Shown in pieces: positions 9,040 through 17,796 of a stretch of 64,000 nucleotides of DNA. This stretch comes from Bacteroidota bacterium. GTDB taxonomy: Bacteria > Bacteroidota > Bacteroidia > Chitinophagales > Chitinophagaceae. The notes beneath the pieces were generated by a model. The model was not told where the DNA came from, made no database searches, and saw only the letters and a program-made list of their open reading frames with translations. Position 1 is the first letter of the stretch; each line of letters begins with the position of its first letter. The DNA lies in assembly GCA_030706605.1 (NCBI GenBank), contig JAUZOE010000001.1, positions 272,486 through 336,485 of the forward strand. The letters are read 5' to 3'. Made by a program: the position numbers and the translations under genes.

Positions 9040-10257
9040 TCAATTTGCTTTTATTCTCTTTCTGCTGCCTTCTATATTGGGCAAAAAACCTGTCAAAACA
9101 CCTATTAACGGAAGAAAAGAACAAAGATAAAATACATGAAGAATACTGGTTTTATCAGTTAGATTTCCTAACAAGGCTGAGCCTATACCTCCCATACCAA
9201 AAGCAAAGCCAAAAAACAAACCTGCTACCAGACCTACTTTCCCTGGAATTAATTCCTGTGCATAAACCAATATTGCAGAAAAAGCAGAAGAAAGAATTAT
9301 CCCGATTGGGACAATTAAAATACCAGTCCAAAAAAGATTAGCATAAGGCAATACCAATGCAAAAGGGGCAGTACCTAAAATAGAAAACCAGATCACATAT
9401 TTACGTCCAAACCTGTCCCCTATCGGACCGCCTATTAAAGTACCGGCTGCTATTGAAAAAAGGAATACAAATAAAAAAACCTGTGAATTTTGTATAGAAA
9501 CATGAAATTTATTGATAAGATAAAAAGTAAAATAACTCGTAAAACTGGCCATATAAAAATATTTTGAAAAAATCAATACCAATAAGATACCGACAGAAAA
9601 AGCAACTTTACGTTTTGAAAAGGTATTGGTAAATCCCACGCTTTTTTGTTTTGCTTTAATTTTCCCTACATGCTTTTTGTACCAATTACCCACTTTAGTT
9701 AATATAAAAATAGCAACAAGTGCAATCAGCGAAAACCAAATAATACTAAACTGCCCTTGAGGCACAATAATCCACGCCGCAAGCAACGGCCCGATAGAAC
9801 TGCCCACATTACCTCCCAATTGAAAAATAGACTGTGCCAATCCCGGCTGTACACCTGCAGCGGCATGTGCCATTTTTGAAGATTCCGGATGGAAAACAGA
9901 TGATCCGATACCAACCATTGCTACAGAAAGTAAAATAAAGTGAAAGCTATTAGAAACAGATAAAATTACCAGACCTGCCAGCGTAAAACTCATGCCTACT
10001 GCCAATGAATATGGTTGTGTTTTTTTATCAGTATACATACCCACAAAAGGCTGTAGAATGGAAGCTACTAATTGAAAGGTAAGGGTAATCAATCCTATCT
10101 GCGAAAAAGATAAATGGTAATTATTTTTTATAATGGGGTAAATAGCAGGGATTAAAGATTGTATCGTATCATTTAGCAAATGCGAAAAACTTATCGCAAA
10201 TAATATGGGGTAAACAGTCTTTTCAATCCTGTTTTCTATAGTTATAGAATTGTTCAT
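9040..10257 (-). CDS. MFS efflux transporter, fosmidomycin-resistance (Fsr) type
   Basis: About 405 residues with roughly twelve membrane helices. The segment GIGSSVFHPESSKMA followed by GLAQSIFQLGGNVGSSIGP is diagnostic of the Fsr subgroup of the major facilitator superfamily, and GGPIGDRFGRKYV is the MFS loop motif. It should export small drugs or metabolites by proton antiport; the natural substrate is not predictable. The ATG giving MNNSITIEN was chosen. A TTG seven codons upstream would start inside the -7 promoter element. Single gene. Confidence 0.88.
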   Translation of the reverse strand: MNNSITIENRIEKTVYPILFAISFSHLLNDTIQSLIPAIYPIIKNNYHLSFSQIGLITLTFQLVASILQPFVGMYTDKKTQPYSLAVGMSFTLAGLVILSVSNSFHFILLSVAMVGIGSSVFHPESSKMAHAAAGVQPGLAQSIFQLGGNVGSSIGPLLAAWIIVPQGQFSIIWFSLIALVAIFILTKVGNWYKKHVGKIKAKQKSVGFTNTFSKRKVAFSVGILLVLIFSKYFYMASFTSYFTFYLINKFHVSIQNSQVFLFVFLFSIAAGTLIGGPIGDRFGRKYVIWFSILGTAPFALVLPYANLFWTGILIVPIGIILSSAFSAILVYAQELIPGKVGLVAGLFFGFAFGMGGIGSALLGNLTDKTSILHVFYLCSFLPLIGVLTGFLPNIEGSRKRIKAN

Positions 10258-10275
10258 TTTTAAATTTACAGGAAG

Positions 10276-10306
10276 CAAATGTAAGTATCAGGTGAATAAA
10301 AATAAA
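10276..10306 (-). promoter_or_regulatory. Promoter of the Fsr-type transporter gene
   Basis: Minus strand: TTTA, 19 bases, TACATTTG. This is three of four bases at -33 and a full -7 match. The ATG lies 18 bases further on. Confidence 0.5.
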
Positions 10307-10586
10307 CAGCAACAATTCTTTTAATAAAAGAATTATTAGTTAACTCATTTTTGAATTCTTTACCAAAATGAGAGCATTCTTTCTTCTTCAGTTATCACTT
10401 AAAAAAAGGTTAACAAAAATTACAATAAATCTACCTTTATCTATATCTGGCAATCATCCTCCAGTAAAATTCCTCATTTTCTATCTTTGCCTTAGCCAGA
10501 TTTAACAATAGGACTTATTATTAAGAACGTTTGTTTTGTAAATTGCAATTTCTGAGGAGGTTTTGTTAACCATTAATTAATTACAA
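10284..10586. other. Intergenic region between divergent transporter and vWA genes
   Basis: About 300 bases without a gene between two divergently transcribed units. It carries the left-facing promoter of the transporter at its left edge and a TATCTTTG element for the vWA gene about 100 bases before that gene's start. A GAGGAGG-like purine stretch lies about 30 bases before the vWA start, too far away to be a ribosome binding site. I see no small ORF or hairpin of note. Confidence 0.5.
10482..10489 (+). promoter_or_regulatory. Possible -7 element of the vWA/AAA operon
   Basis: TATCTTTG followed by C, 97 bases before the vWA start. If used, the message has a leader of about 90 bases. No -33 TTTG is found at the usual spacing. 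Confidence 0.35.
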
Positions 10587-11684
10587 ATGCGTGCCCATCA
10601 TTTTTCAAAATTCGATCCCAACGAAAATAATAAATCAACTTTCGAAAAACTGCTGGACATTTTTATGCAATTACTTACTTATACAAGTGGTGATGTGAGA
10701 GAAGGGTTGAGTTGGCTTACAGAACTTGATAAAGAATATGAACTTACCAATAGTGAATACGGAATTGGAGATTTTATAGAAGACTTAGTTTCCAAAGGCT
10801 ACATAGATGAAAATAGGCAGAAGGGGGAAATTAAAATAACACCTAAAACTGAGCAGGGAATCAGGAAACGGAGTCTGGAAGAAATTTTTGGCAAATTAAA
10901 AAAATCCAAACAGGGAAATCATAATACATTCAAGCCCGGCAATGGAGACGAAATTAATCCAGAGACAAGACCTTTTCAATTTGGTGATACACTTGAGCAA
11001 ATAGATTTTACTGAATCAATCCGTAATGCACAGATCAATCATGGAGTAGAAAGTTTTATAATGCGCGAAGACGATCTGGAAATAAGAGAAACAGACTTCA
11101 AAACCCAAACTTCAACAGTGCTGATGATAGACATATCACACAGCATGATTTTATATGGAGAAGACAGAATCACGCCGGCCAAAAAAGTAGCCATGGCTTT
11201 AAGCGAATTAATAACCACAAAATATCCTAAAGACACCATTGATATTGTAGTTTTCGGAAATGACGCCTGGACGGTGGAAATTAAAGACCTTCCATATTTA
11301 CAAGTAGGGCCTTACCATACTAATACAGTTGCCGGACTCGAACTTGCCATGGATATCCTGAGAAGGAGAAAAAATCCGAACAAACAAATTTTCATGATTA
11401 CAGATGGGAAACCTACCTGCTTAAAAGTTGGAAAACGTTATTATAAAAACAGTTTTGGAGTGGACAGAAGAATTTTGAATCGCTGTATGAACCTTGCCGC
11501 TCAATGCAAAAAATTAAAAATTCCTATCACTACTTTTATGATCGCAAGCGATCCATATCTTCAAAAATTTGTAACAGAATTCACTGAAACTAACAATGGG
11601 AAAGCCTTCTTTGCCTCACTTGACAAATTGGGCGCCTTTATTTTTAAAGACTTTGAAAGCGGAAAGAGGAAAACGGTTTACTAA
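10587..11684 (+). CDS. von Willebrand factor A domain protein (MoxR partner)
   Basis: A 365-residue soluble protein. The C-terminal half is a vWA domain with an intact metal-ion-dependent adhesion motif, D182-x-S184-x-S186 (DISHS), and a later ITDGKPT containing the third metal-site aspartate. The N-terminal 150 residues are charged and helical, with no known domain. The next gene downstream, 125 bases away on the same strand, codes for a MoxR/magnesium-chelatase-type AAA ATPase. vWA plus MoxR AAA pairs are a recognised chaperone-like module that inserts metals or remodels protein complexes. The target here is unknown. Cytoplasmic. Confidence 0.85.
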   Translation: MRAHHFSKFDPNENNKSTFEKLLDIFMQLLTYTSGDVREGLSWLTELDKEYELTNSEYGIGDFIEDLVSKGYIDENRQKGEIKITPKTEQGIRKRSLEEIFGKLKKSKQGNHNTFKPGNGDEINPETRPFQFGDTLEQIDFTESIRNAQINHGVESFIMREDDLEIRETDFKTQTSTVLMIDISHSMILYGEDRITPAKKVAMALSELITTKYPKDTIDIVVFGNDAWTVEIKDLPYLQVGPYHTNTVAGLELAMDILRRRKNPNKQIFMITDGKPTCLKVGKRYYKNSFGVDRRILNRCMNLAAQCKKLKIPITTFMIASDPYLQKFVTEFTETNNGKAFFASLDKLGAFIFKDFESGKRKTVY

Positions 11685-11809
11685 CCATATTAAAAAATAA
11701 AGGGATCAATTTTCCATTTTAATTAAATAAAAAAATAGATTTGTTATCTTACAAAAGTTGATTCAGCAGACATTTTAAGAGTTAAAACAGAAAAACAAGA
11801 GAAATAAAA

Positions 11810-13336
11810 ATGGATATAAATAATATTAAAAATATTGGTCAGCTAAGAGAGATAAATTACAGATCAAAATCTGTAAAAGAAGAGTTACGTGATAATCTTA
11901 TAAAAAAAATAAGTAAAAAAGAATTGACATTTCCTGGAATAATCGGTTATGAAGATTCTGTAATTCCTGATGTTGAAAGAGCCTTATTGTCGCGGCATAA
12001 TATTCTTTTTTTAGGTTTACGTGGGCAGGCCAAAACACGAATGGCCAGGCAAATGATTGAATTATTGGATGAATATATTCCGGTAGTGGAAGGCAGCGAA
12101 GTAAATGACGATCCGTTTAATCCATTGAGTAAATATGCCAGGGATCTTGTACTGGAGAAAGGCGATGAGACACCTATTTCATGGTTGCATCGCAGCAATC
12201 GATACGGTGAAAAATTAGCCACCCCTGATGTAAGTGTAGCAGATCTTATTGGCGATATTGACCCTATCAAAGCGGCTAATTTAAAATTAAGTTATGCAGA
12301 TGAAAAAGTAATTCATTATGGAATTATACCTCGTAGCAACCGGGGTATTTTTGTCATTAATGAATTACCGGATTTGCAGGCACGTATACAGGTATCTCTA
12401 TTCAATATCCTGGAAGAAGGCGATTTGCAGATAAGAGGATTTAAGCTGAGATTGCCTCTTGATATTATGTTTGTGTTTACAGCTAACCCTGAGGATTACA
12501 CGAATCGGGGAGCTATTGTTACACCGCTTAAAGATCGCATAGAAAGCCAGATACTCACCCATTACCCTGCGTCTATTGAAAATGCACTGTTTATTACAGA
12601 GCAAGAAGCATCTATTCACAATGACCAATTTAAAAAAGTGAATGTAAGCGATTTGATAAAGCGTTTAATTGAGCAGGTTTCATTTGAAGCTCGTGCGAGC
12701 GAGTTTGTTGATAAAAAAAGTGGCGTTTCAGCCAGACTTACAATTGCAGCCTACGAAAATGCAGTAAGTGCAGCGGAAAGACGAACTCTTATCAATAAGG
12801 AAAAAGAAACTCAGGTATGGGTCAGTGATCTTACTGGCATTATCCCTTCCATTACCGGAAAAATAGAATTAGTTTACGAAGGAGAGCAGGAAGGCCCCTA
12901 CCAGGTAGCTTATAATTTATTAGAAAAGGCCATCCGGTCTCAATTCATAAAATACTTTCCTGATCCTGAAGCATATAAGAAAAAAAGAAATAAAGAATCA
13001 GGCATTGAAGAAAATCCTTATAAAACAATCACGCGTTGGTTTGATACCGGAAATCATCTTGATATGTCATTTGGGTTAAAAGATGAAGAAAAAATACAAT
13101 TGCTTTACAAGGTGGACGGGCTTTTTGGCCTGGTAAAAAAATATTTCCCCCAGGCAAATAGCAAAGAAAATGCCTTGCTTATGGAATTCGTATTGCATGG
13201 ATTATCTACTTTCTCTTTAATTAGTAAAAAAGTCATAGAAGGGAAAATAGAATTTAAAGATCTGATGGGAAGTATGCTTAACCTAAGCCCACAATCATTT
13301 AGCGACGAAGAATTGGATGAAGAAGATTTTCAATAA
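11810..13336 (+). CDS. MoxR/ChlI-type AAA ATPase
   Basis: A 508-residue AAA ATPase of the magnesium-chelatase/MoxR branch. The phosphate loop reads GLRGQAKT (residues 69-76), with alanine where most P-loops have glycine. The Walker B region reads FVINELPDL, with asparagine N184 in place of the usual aspartate before the glutamate. The beta-hairpin segment EEGDLQIRG and sensor FTANPEDYTNRG match the family. I recall the same variants in related proteins annotated as sigma-54-interacting or Mg-chelatase-like, so they may be a subfamily trait and not decay. Its partner is the upstream vWA protein. The substrate complex is unknown. Confidence 0.85.
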   Translation: MDINNIKNIGQLREINYRSKSVKEELRDNLIKKISKKELTFPGIIGYEDSVIPDVERALLSRHNILFLGLRGQAKTRMARQMIELLDEYIPVVEGSEVNDDPFNPLSKYARDLVLEKGDETPISWLHRSNRYGEKLATPDVSVADLIGDIDPIKAANLKLSYADEKVIHYGIIPRSNRGIFVINELPDLQARIQVSLFNILEEGDLQIRGFKLRLPLDIMFVFTANPEDYTNRGAIVTPLKDRIESQILTHYPASIENALFITEQEASIHNDQFKKVNVSDLIKRLIEQVSFEARASEFVDKKSGVSARLTIAAYENAVSAAERRTLINKEKETQVWVSDLTGIIPSITGKIELVYEGEQEGPYQVAYNLLEKAIRSQFIKYFPDPEAYKKKRNKESGIEENPYKTITRWFDTGNHLDMSFGLKDEEKIQLLYKVDGLFGLVKKYFPQANSKENALLMEFVLHGLSTFSLISKKVIEGKIEFKDLMGSMLNLSPQSFSDEELDEEDFQ

Positions 13337-13402
13337 ATATATTTTTAAATAAAATAATCTATTTAGGATTATTGCACATTGATTAAAATTGCGAAATCAA
13401 TC

Positions 13403-14200
13403 TCATTTGTGAAATCTATATCCAAGTATTACTTTAAAAATGGAGTTATCAGTACTTTTGGTAAATCCCATTCCATAACCAAAGTTTAATTCCCAGTCTG
13501 GTGACCAGTCAAGATCTGCTGCCAAAAATATTTGATGCTGTTGACTTTGAGCAGGTTGTAAATTGTTCAAGGGACCTAAAGAACCATAATATTCCAGACC
13601 AGTAGCAACCACTTTTGTGATATTATATGCTGCTTTAAAGTTAGGCGAAAACACATATCCCACATCTTTATTGGCTCCATGAAAGGACTTATCAAATGTA
13701 GGATTAAATGACAGGTATAATTTATTAATTTGTTTATCAACGATAGGCCTTATTTCCAGGTTCCAGTCATCCTCACTAAACTCTCTTTTTTGGTATCCGG
13801 CTTCAAACGACAAACTCACACCTAAAGGCCAGTTCCATTCTTGAGGAACCATCACCCGCGGCCTGATATGACTTCCAACAAAAGAAGTCCTGTTATTACT
13901 GCCTATAGTATTAAAAAAATAAAAACCCGTTTCAAACCAAGGTGTCCATCCATGTGTAATCTCTATGGTTTCATGAAATACATGATTGGTGGGTAATACC
14001 CCATCAGAAACCTGTTTACTTCCATCAAATGTAAAATTACTGTGTAATTCTACCATCGTATTGCCTTTTGAAACAGTTTGCGCTCCATACACCTGTATTT
14101 CATAATTATCCTGTGCCAGGCAATAAAACGGCAGTATCAAAACAACTAGCCAAATAAAGAATGGCGTTATATGATTATTTTTATTCTCCTTATTATACAC
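13403..14200 (-). CDS. Outer-membrane beta-barrel protein, function unknown
   Basis: A 265-residue exported protein. A long N-terminus leads into a hydrophobic signal (FFIWLVVLILPFYCLAQ), with cleavage likely after LAQ. The mature protein has alternating aromatic and polar residues in short strands and ends in VILGYRFHK, typical of outer-membrane beta barrels. It loosely resembles the barrel family named after the MetA pathway of phenol degradation. I cannot assign a substrate. A terminator and a separate gene lie upstream, so it is likely its own unit. Confidence 0.65.
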   Translation of the reverse strand: MYNKENKNNHITPFFIWLVVLILPFYCLAQDNYEIQVYGAQTVSKGNTMVELHSNFTFDGSKQVSDGVLPTNHVFHETIEITHGWTPWFETGFYFFNTIGSNNRTSFVGSHIRPRVMVPQEWNWPLGVSLSFEAGYQKREFSEDDWNLEIRPIVDKQINKLYLSFNPTFDKSFHGANKDVGYVFSPNFKAAYNITKVVATGLEYYGSLGPLNNLQPAQSQQHQIFLAADLDWSPDWELNFGYGMGFTKSTDNSIFKVILGYRFHK

Positions 14201-14313
14201 TCTTTTAAAATGGTTGAGTAAAAAAACTAAAGGTAATGATGAATTTTTAATATAAGAACTTTAAAAAAATTATTAGTGTATTTGTTAAACTAACCAATTG
14301 GGAGTATTTTTAA

Positions 14314-14357
14314 ACTAAAAAAAGCTACCCGAATAATATTCGGATAACTTTTTTAGT
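14314..14357 (-). terminator. Bidirectional intrinsic terminator
   Basis: An A-rich stretch, a stem CCGAAT / ATTCGG with a 3-base loop inside longer near-complementary arms (ACTAAAAAA on one side, TTTTTTAGT on the other), and a T-run on both strands. It ends transcription of the coiled-coil gene to its right. Confidence 0.75.
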
Positions 14358-14405
14358 TTCAGGGATATTGAGAAATATAATATTTTACATATCAGTCTAA
14401 ATTCA

Positions 14406-15377
14406 TTAGCTGAATAGACCACCTTTCTTAAGTTCGCGTATTTTTTCGCCAATCAAAAATCCATTTTGATAAATTTGAATTTTATAAGTTCCTTTTTGAA
14501 AATGGCTGCCAGGAACAAATGCAAATTCTACATTTTTAGTTTTAGAATTTTCCAAATCAACAGGCAATTTTGCAGTAAAAGTTTTATCACCATCATTACG
14601 TGTTGTAAATATATCTGTATTAGGAGATGTTGTTACAGGTTTACCATCAGGTCCTATCACTACAACATATACATCAAACATACCTGGTTGAATAATGCGA
14701 TTATTTACATCAAAACTTACTAGTAATTTGTCAACACGCTTAGCAACAGTTGAAACTTTTATTTTTCCATTATTTCTAACTTTTACGGGGGTGATAGAAA
14801 TATTTGTAGCATTTAAAGTAGAAGCAACATCAACTTTCTTTTCAAGAGTTTGCTTGATAACATTAGTAGAATCAAGATTCCGGGTTAATGCTACTTTATC
14901 CGCAGTCAATACTGCAACATTTTGTTTCAGGTTTGCATTTTCTTCAGTCAATTGGGCTACCTGGGTTTCAAAATCTGTAATTTTTCCATTAAGCACTGCT
15001 ATCAGGTTTCTTGCTTTTGCAAGTTCTGATGCAGTGGCATTCTTCTTATGCAGGATGCTTCGGATTTCTTTTTTCATATTAGCAATCTCGCTGGTACTTG
15101 CTGTTAACTTACTATCCAACTCTGCATTTACACTTTTCATAGAATCAAGTCTTGCAAGTGAAGCGTCAAAACTGGTTTGTATATCACTTTTTTCGGATAT
15201 CACTTTCGCGATTTCTGTCTGGTCTGCCTGAATAGTTTTTCCTGAATTACCGTGATCAAAAATGAAAAAGCCGCCTGTTATCAACAATGCTGCTATTAAT
15301 AACCCAATAATTAAATTTTTTGGATTTCGCTTAGGTTGACTTTCTATTGTCGTCAAATTTGTGGTTTCGGGATTCAT
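14406..15377 (-). CDS. Inner-membrane coiled-coil protein with C-terminal beta domain
   Basis: I do not recognise a named family. The 323-residue protein has a short cytoplasmic tail, a membrane helix (LIIGLLIAALLITGGFFIF, about residues 27-45), a coiled coil from about 55 to 180 (heptads rich in K, E, S, A), and a C-terminal region of about 120 residues that looks like a beta-sandwich. The coiled coil should hold the C-terminal domain away from the membrane in the periplasm, probably as a dimer or trimer. It is a single gene with a strong terminator downstream. The role may be structural or sensory in the envelope. Confidence 0.65.
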   Translation of the reverse strand: MNPETTNLTTIESQPKRNPKNLIIGLLIAALLITGGFFIFDHGNSGKTIQADQTEIAKVISEKSDIQTSFDASLARLDSMKSVNAELDSKLTASTSEIANMKKEIRSILHKKNATASELAKARNLIAVLNGKITDFETQVAQLTEENANLKQNVAVLTADKVALTRNLDSTNVIKQTLEKKVDVASTLNATNISITPVKVRNNGKIKVSTVAKRVDKLLVSFDVNNRIIQPGMFDVYVVVIGPDGKPVTTSPNTDIFTTRNDGDKTFTAKLPVDLENSKTKNVEFAFVPGSHFQKGTYKIQIYQNGFLIGEKIRELKKGGLFS

Positions 15378-15682
15378 GTTTTTTGATTTAGATTTTAATT
15401 TAGATTTTTAAATAATTAGGGGAAATAATTTAATTCTGGGTACTCCTAAACTAAAATCATGCCATTATTATTTTTCTGATTCATAAAAATCAAATTATAA
15501 AATAAAATACATTGTTTTTTATTTAATTACAATTGTATATACTACACAAAAGCGAAAAAGTTAAAATAATATTAATGCTTAAAAATATCTTTCCTAGTGG
15601 TAAAAAGAAACCTTTAAATGGAAGATATAATTTGTATCTCTGTTCTTTTGTGATTACTTTTAGTCTGTAAAATTTAATAATA
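15378..15682. other. AT-rich divergent intergenic region
   Basis: About 300 bases between two divergent genes. It is very AT-rich and contains TATAATTTG about 45 bases before the rightward gene, which is one base off the TAnnTTTG spacing. No clear hairpin or small ORF is evident. Confidence 0.4.
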
Positions 15683-16021
15683 ATGACAAAAACCTCTCAT
15701 GTTTCACGTAAATGGACAGCAGCATTTGCAATAGCAATATTGCTACCTGCTTTAATATTTTTCATCATGTGGTCTTCTATTGGAATACGATTTAGCGGTA
15801 TGAGCGACAATGATAAAATGGATACTTATTTGGGTTATTTCCCCTCGTGGTTGCAAAACATAAATATGATTCACATTATTTCTCTTATATGTTGCGTATT
15901 GGCAATCCTTCTTGCCTCAAGAAGTTTTAAAAAACATTTATTATCAATAAGGGTATTAATGCTGATGACCAGTTTAGTGGCTATATTCATTATTTTATTC
16001 GATATATTTCAAATGATATAA
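15683..16021 (+). CDS. Small three-helix membrane protein
   Basis: A 112-residue hydrophobic protein with three predicted membrane helices (about residues 12-32, 58-79 and 87-110), separated by a polar loop containing SGMSDNDKMDTYLGYFPSW. It has no cysteine pairs or recognisable motif. It ends nine bases before a convergent gene. Function unknown. The frame is supported by length, hydrophobicity and coding-like composition. Confidence 0.55.
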   Translation: MTKTSHVSRKWTAAFAIAILLPALIFFIMWSSIGIRFSGMSDNDKMDTYLGYFPSWLQNINMIHIISLICCVLAILLASRSFKKHLLSIRVLMLMTSLVAIFIILFDIFQMI

Positions 16022-16030
16022 CATCTGGTT

Positions 16031-16879
16031 TTAATAATATTCATATTGAATAGTGCCAAGTAGTTTTTTTTCCTTAGAAAAGCATTTTTGAATTTCAGGA
16101 AGTTCTTGATCATTATACGCATATCGCCATATAAAATAATTTCTCCCGCTTTCATCAACGGAAATCATTTGCTTTTTTTGATTTAATGTATCATATTCAA
16201 ACATATAATCAGGCAGCAGTTTCCTGGCAACTTCATTAAAATGTACTACATCAGTTAACCTGTTCTTATCATCATAATAATAATAGTATTTTTTATCATT
16301 GCTCTTGCCGGCCGCGTCTTCTTCAATGACATTTCCTTTACCATCTTTTACAAAAGTGATAGTTGCAATAAGTACATTGTTTTTTTTGCGCAGCATTTTT
16401 TCCAGATTCCCGTTTTTGTCATAAAAATACTGATGTGTTTCTACAATACCGGAAGAGTCATCACCCCCTGTTGTTTCAGTAGTTATCATTGATAAGTGTC
16501 CTTGGTCATCATAGTCAAATTTCACTATATTAGAACTTGTAGGTGTGGTATTGGTGGTTTCAATGACCAAACCTTTAGCATTATAATCAGTCACCAATAA
16601 AGATTGGCCCGTGATATTTGATTTGGAAAGCATTTCTGATTGTGAATAGCCTTTGTTTATCTTTTTTTCGCAGAAAAATCCTTCACTGGGCTCATCATTG
16701 CCTTCAAAGCTTTTTATTTTTATGTCTTTTATCTGCTTATTTTTCAGGATAAAAAATTCTTTATTAAGTTGCTGGTTGCTCAGGATATCTTTATAATAAT
16801 ATTGTGCATTAGCACTATTGGAAGCAAAAAGGGCAAAAACGAAAGAGCATACTGAAAAGCGAAAAATACAATTTGTCAT
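16031..16879 (-). CDS. Exported YD-repeat-like protein
   Basis: A 282-residue protein with a signal peptide ending SANAQ. The mature part has irregular repeats of about 20-30 residues with aromatic pairs followed by D/N-G, such as FDYDDQGHLSMI, YFYDKNGNLEKM, YYYDDKNRLTDV and FEYDTLNQKKQM. This is the pattern of RHS/YD repeats, which form beta shells, or of the related MORN-like secreted proteins common in this phylum. There is no toxin tip or type IX sorting domain. Likely periplasmic or surface-exposed. Specific function unknown. Confidence 0.62.
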   Translation of the reverse strand: MTNCIFRFSVCSFVFALFASNSANAQYYYKDILSNQQLNKEFFILKNKQIKDIKIKSFEGNDEPSEGFFCEKKINKGYSQSEMLSKSNITGQSLLVTDYNAKGLVIETTNTTPTSSNIVKFDYDDQGHLSMITTETTGGDDSSGIVETHQYFYDKNGNLEKMLRKKNNVLIATITFVKDGKGNVIEEDAAGKSNDKKYYYYYDDKNRLTDVVHFNEVARKLLPDYMFEYDTLNQKKQMISVDESGRNYFIWRYAYNDQELPEIQKCFSKEKKLLGTIQYEYY

Positions 16880-17026
16880 TTCAAAAGAATATTTGATTCA
16901 GGAAAATTAAGGAACGTAAAATAATTCATTAATCCCGTATGCCGCTTTTGTTTGTTATTTTTAACCCGAAATTATAAAAATAAATCAAGAATACTTACTC
17001 GTTTTTTTCAACTTTAAATATTAGTA

Positions 17027-17794
17027 ATGGTTCAAAATATCGATATCAATGGCCTGGTAAAAATCATGGATGAACTGAGAGTGCAATGCCCATGGGATAA
17101 AAAACAAACCATTCATACCCTTCGTCAGCAAACTATTGAAGAAACTTTTGAACTAGCTGATGCCATTACCGAAAAAGACTGGGACGGAATTAAAGAAGAG
17201 TTGGGAGACTTATTATTACATATCATTTTTTATGCTAAAATCGGGTATGAAGAAAATAAATTTACCTTACAGGATGTGATAGATGGAATATCTGAGAAAT
17301 TAATTAACAGGCATCCTCACATTTATGGCAATGTAAAAGTGAATGATGAGGAAGATGTAAAGAAAAACTGGGAACAGATAAAATTAGCCGAAGGAAAAAA
17401 ATCTGTTTTAAGCGGAGTTCCCAGATCTTTACCTGCAATGGTTAAAGCAATGCGCATACAGGAAAAAGCAAAACAGGTAGGTTTTGAATGGGCCAATAAA
17501 GAACGGGTTTGGGAAAAAGTAGAAGAAGAGAAATTAGAATTGTTAGAAGCGGTAGATTCCGGCGATATGGAACATATTGAAGAAGAAGCCGGCGATCTTT
17601 TCTTTTCTGTAATTAATTATGTAAGATTTTTAAAAGTCGATGCAGAAAATTCGCTTGAGCTAACCAACAAGAAATTTATAAAGCGTTTTACACTTATGGA
17701 AGAGGACGTAGAAAAAAATGGCATGAAATTAAGTAATATGTCATTGGAAGAAATGGACGCAGTCTGGAACAAAATAAAAAAGAAAAACACCTGA
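17027..17794 (+). CDS. mazG: Nucleoside triphosphate pyrophosphohydrolase MazG
   Basis: A 255-residue protein with two tandem MazG domains. The first contains CPWDKKQT, ETFELADAI and EELGDLLLHI, and the second EEKLELLEAV and EEEAGDLFFSVINYVRF. The E-E-x-x-E / E-x-x-D metal sites are complete. It hydrolyses (d)NTPs to the monophosphate and pyrophosphate, clearing non-canonical nucleotides. The histidine kinase gene begins two bases after its stop, so the two genes are probably cotranscribed. Confidence 0.94.
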   Translation: MVQNIDINGLVKIMDELRVQCPWDKKQTIHTLRQQTIEETFELADAITEKDWDGIKEELGDLLLHIIFYAKIGYEENKFTLQDVIDGISEKLINRHPHIYGNVKVNDEEDVKKNWEQIKLAEGKKSVLSGVPRSLPAMVKAMRIQEKAKQVGFEWANKERVWEKVEEEKLELLEAVDSGDMEHIEEEAGDLFFSVINYVRFLKVDAENSLELTNKKFIKRFTLMEEDVEKNGMKLSNMSLEEMDAVWNKIKKKNT

Positions 17795-17796
17795 AA

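Noticed and set aside
10587..13336. Defence-system reading of the vWA/AAA pair
   Set aside because: No nuclease, toxin or phage-linked neighbour is present; MoxR/vWA chaperone pairs are common in core genomes.
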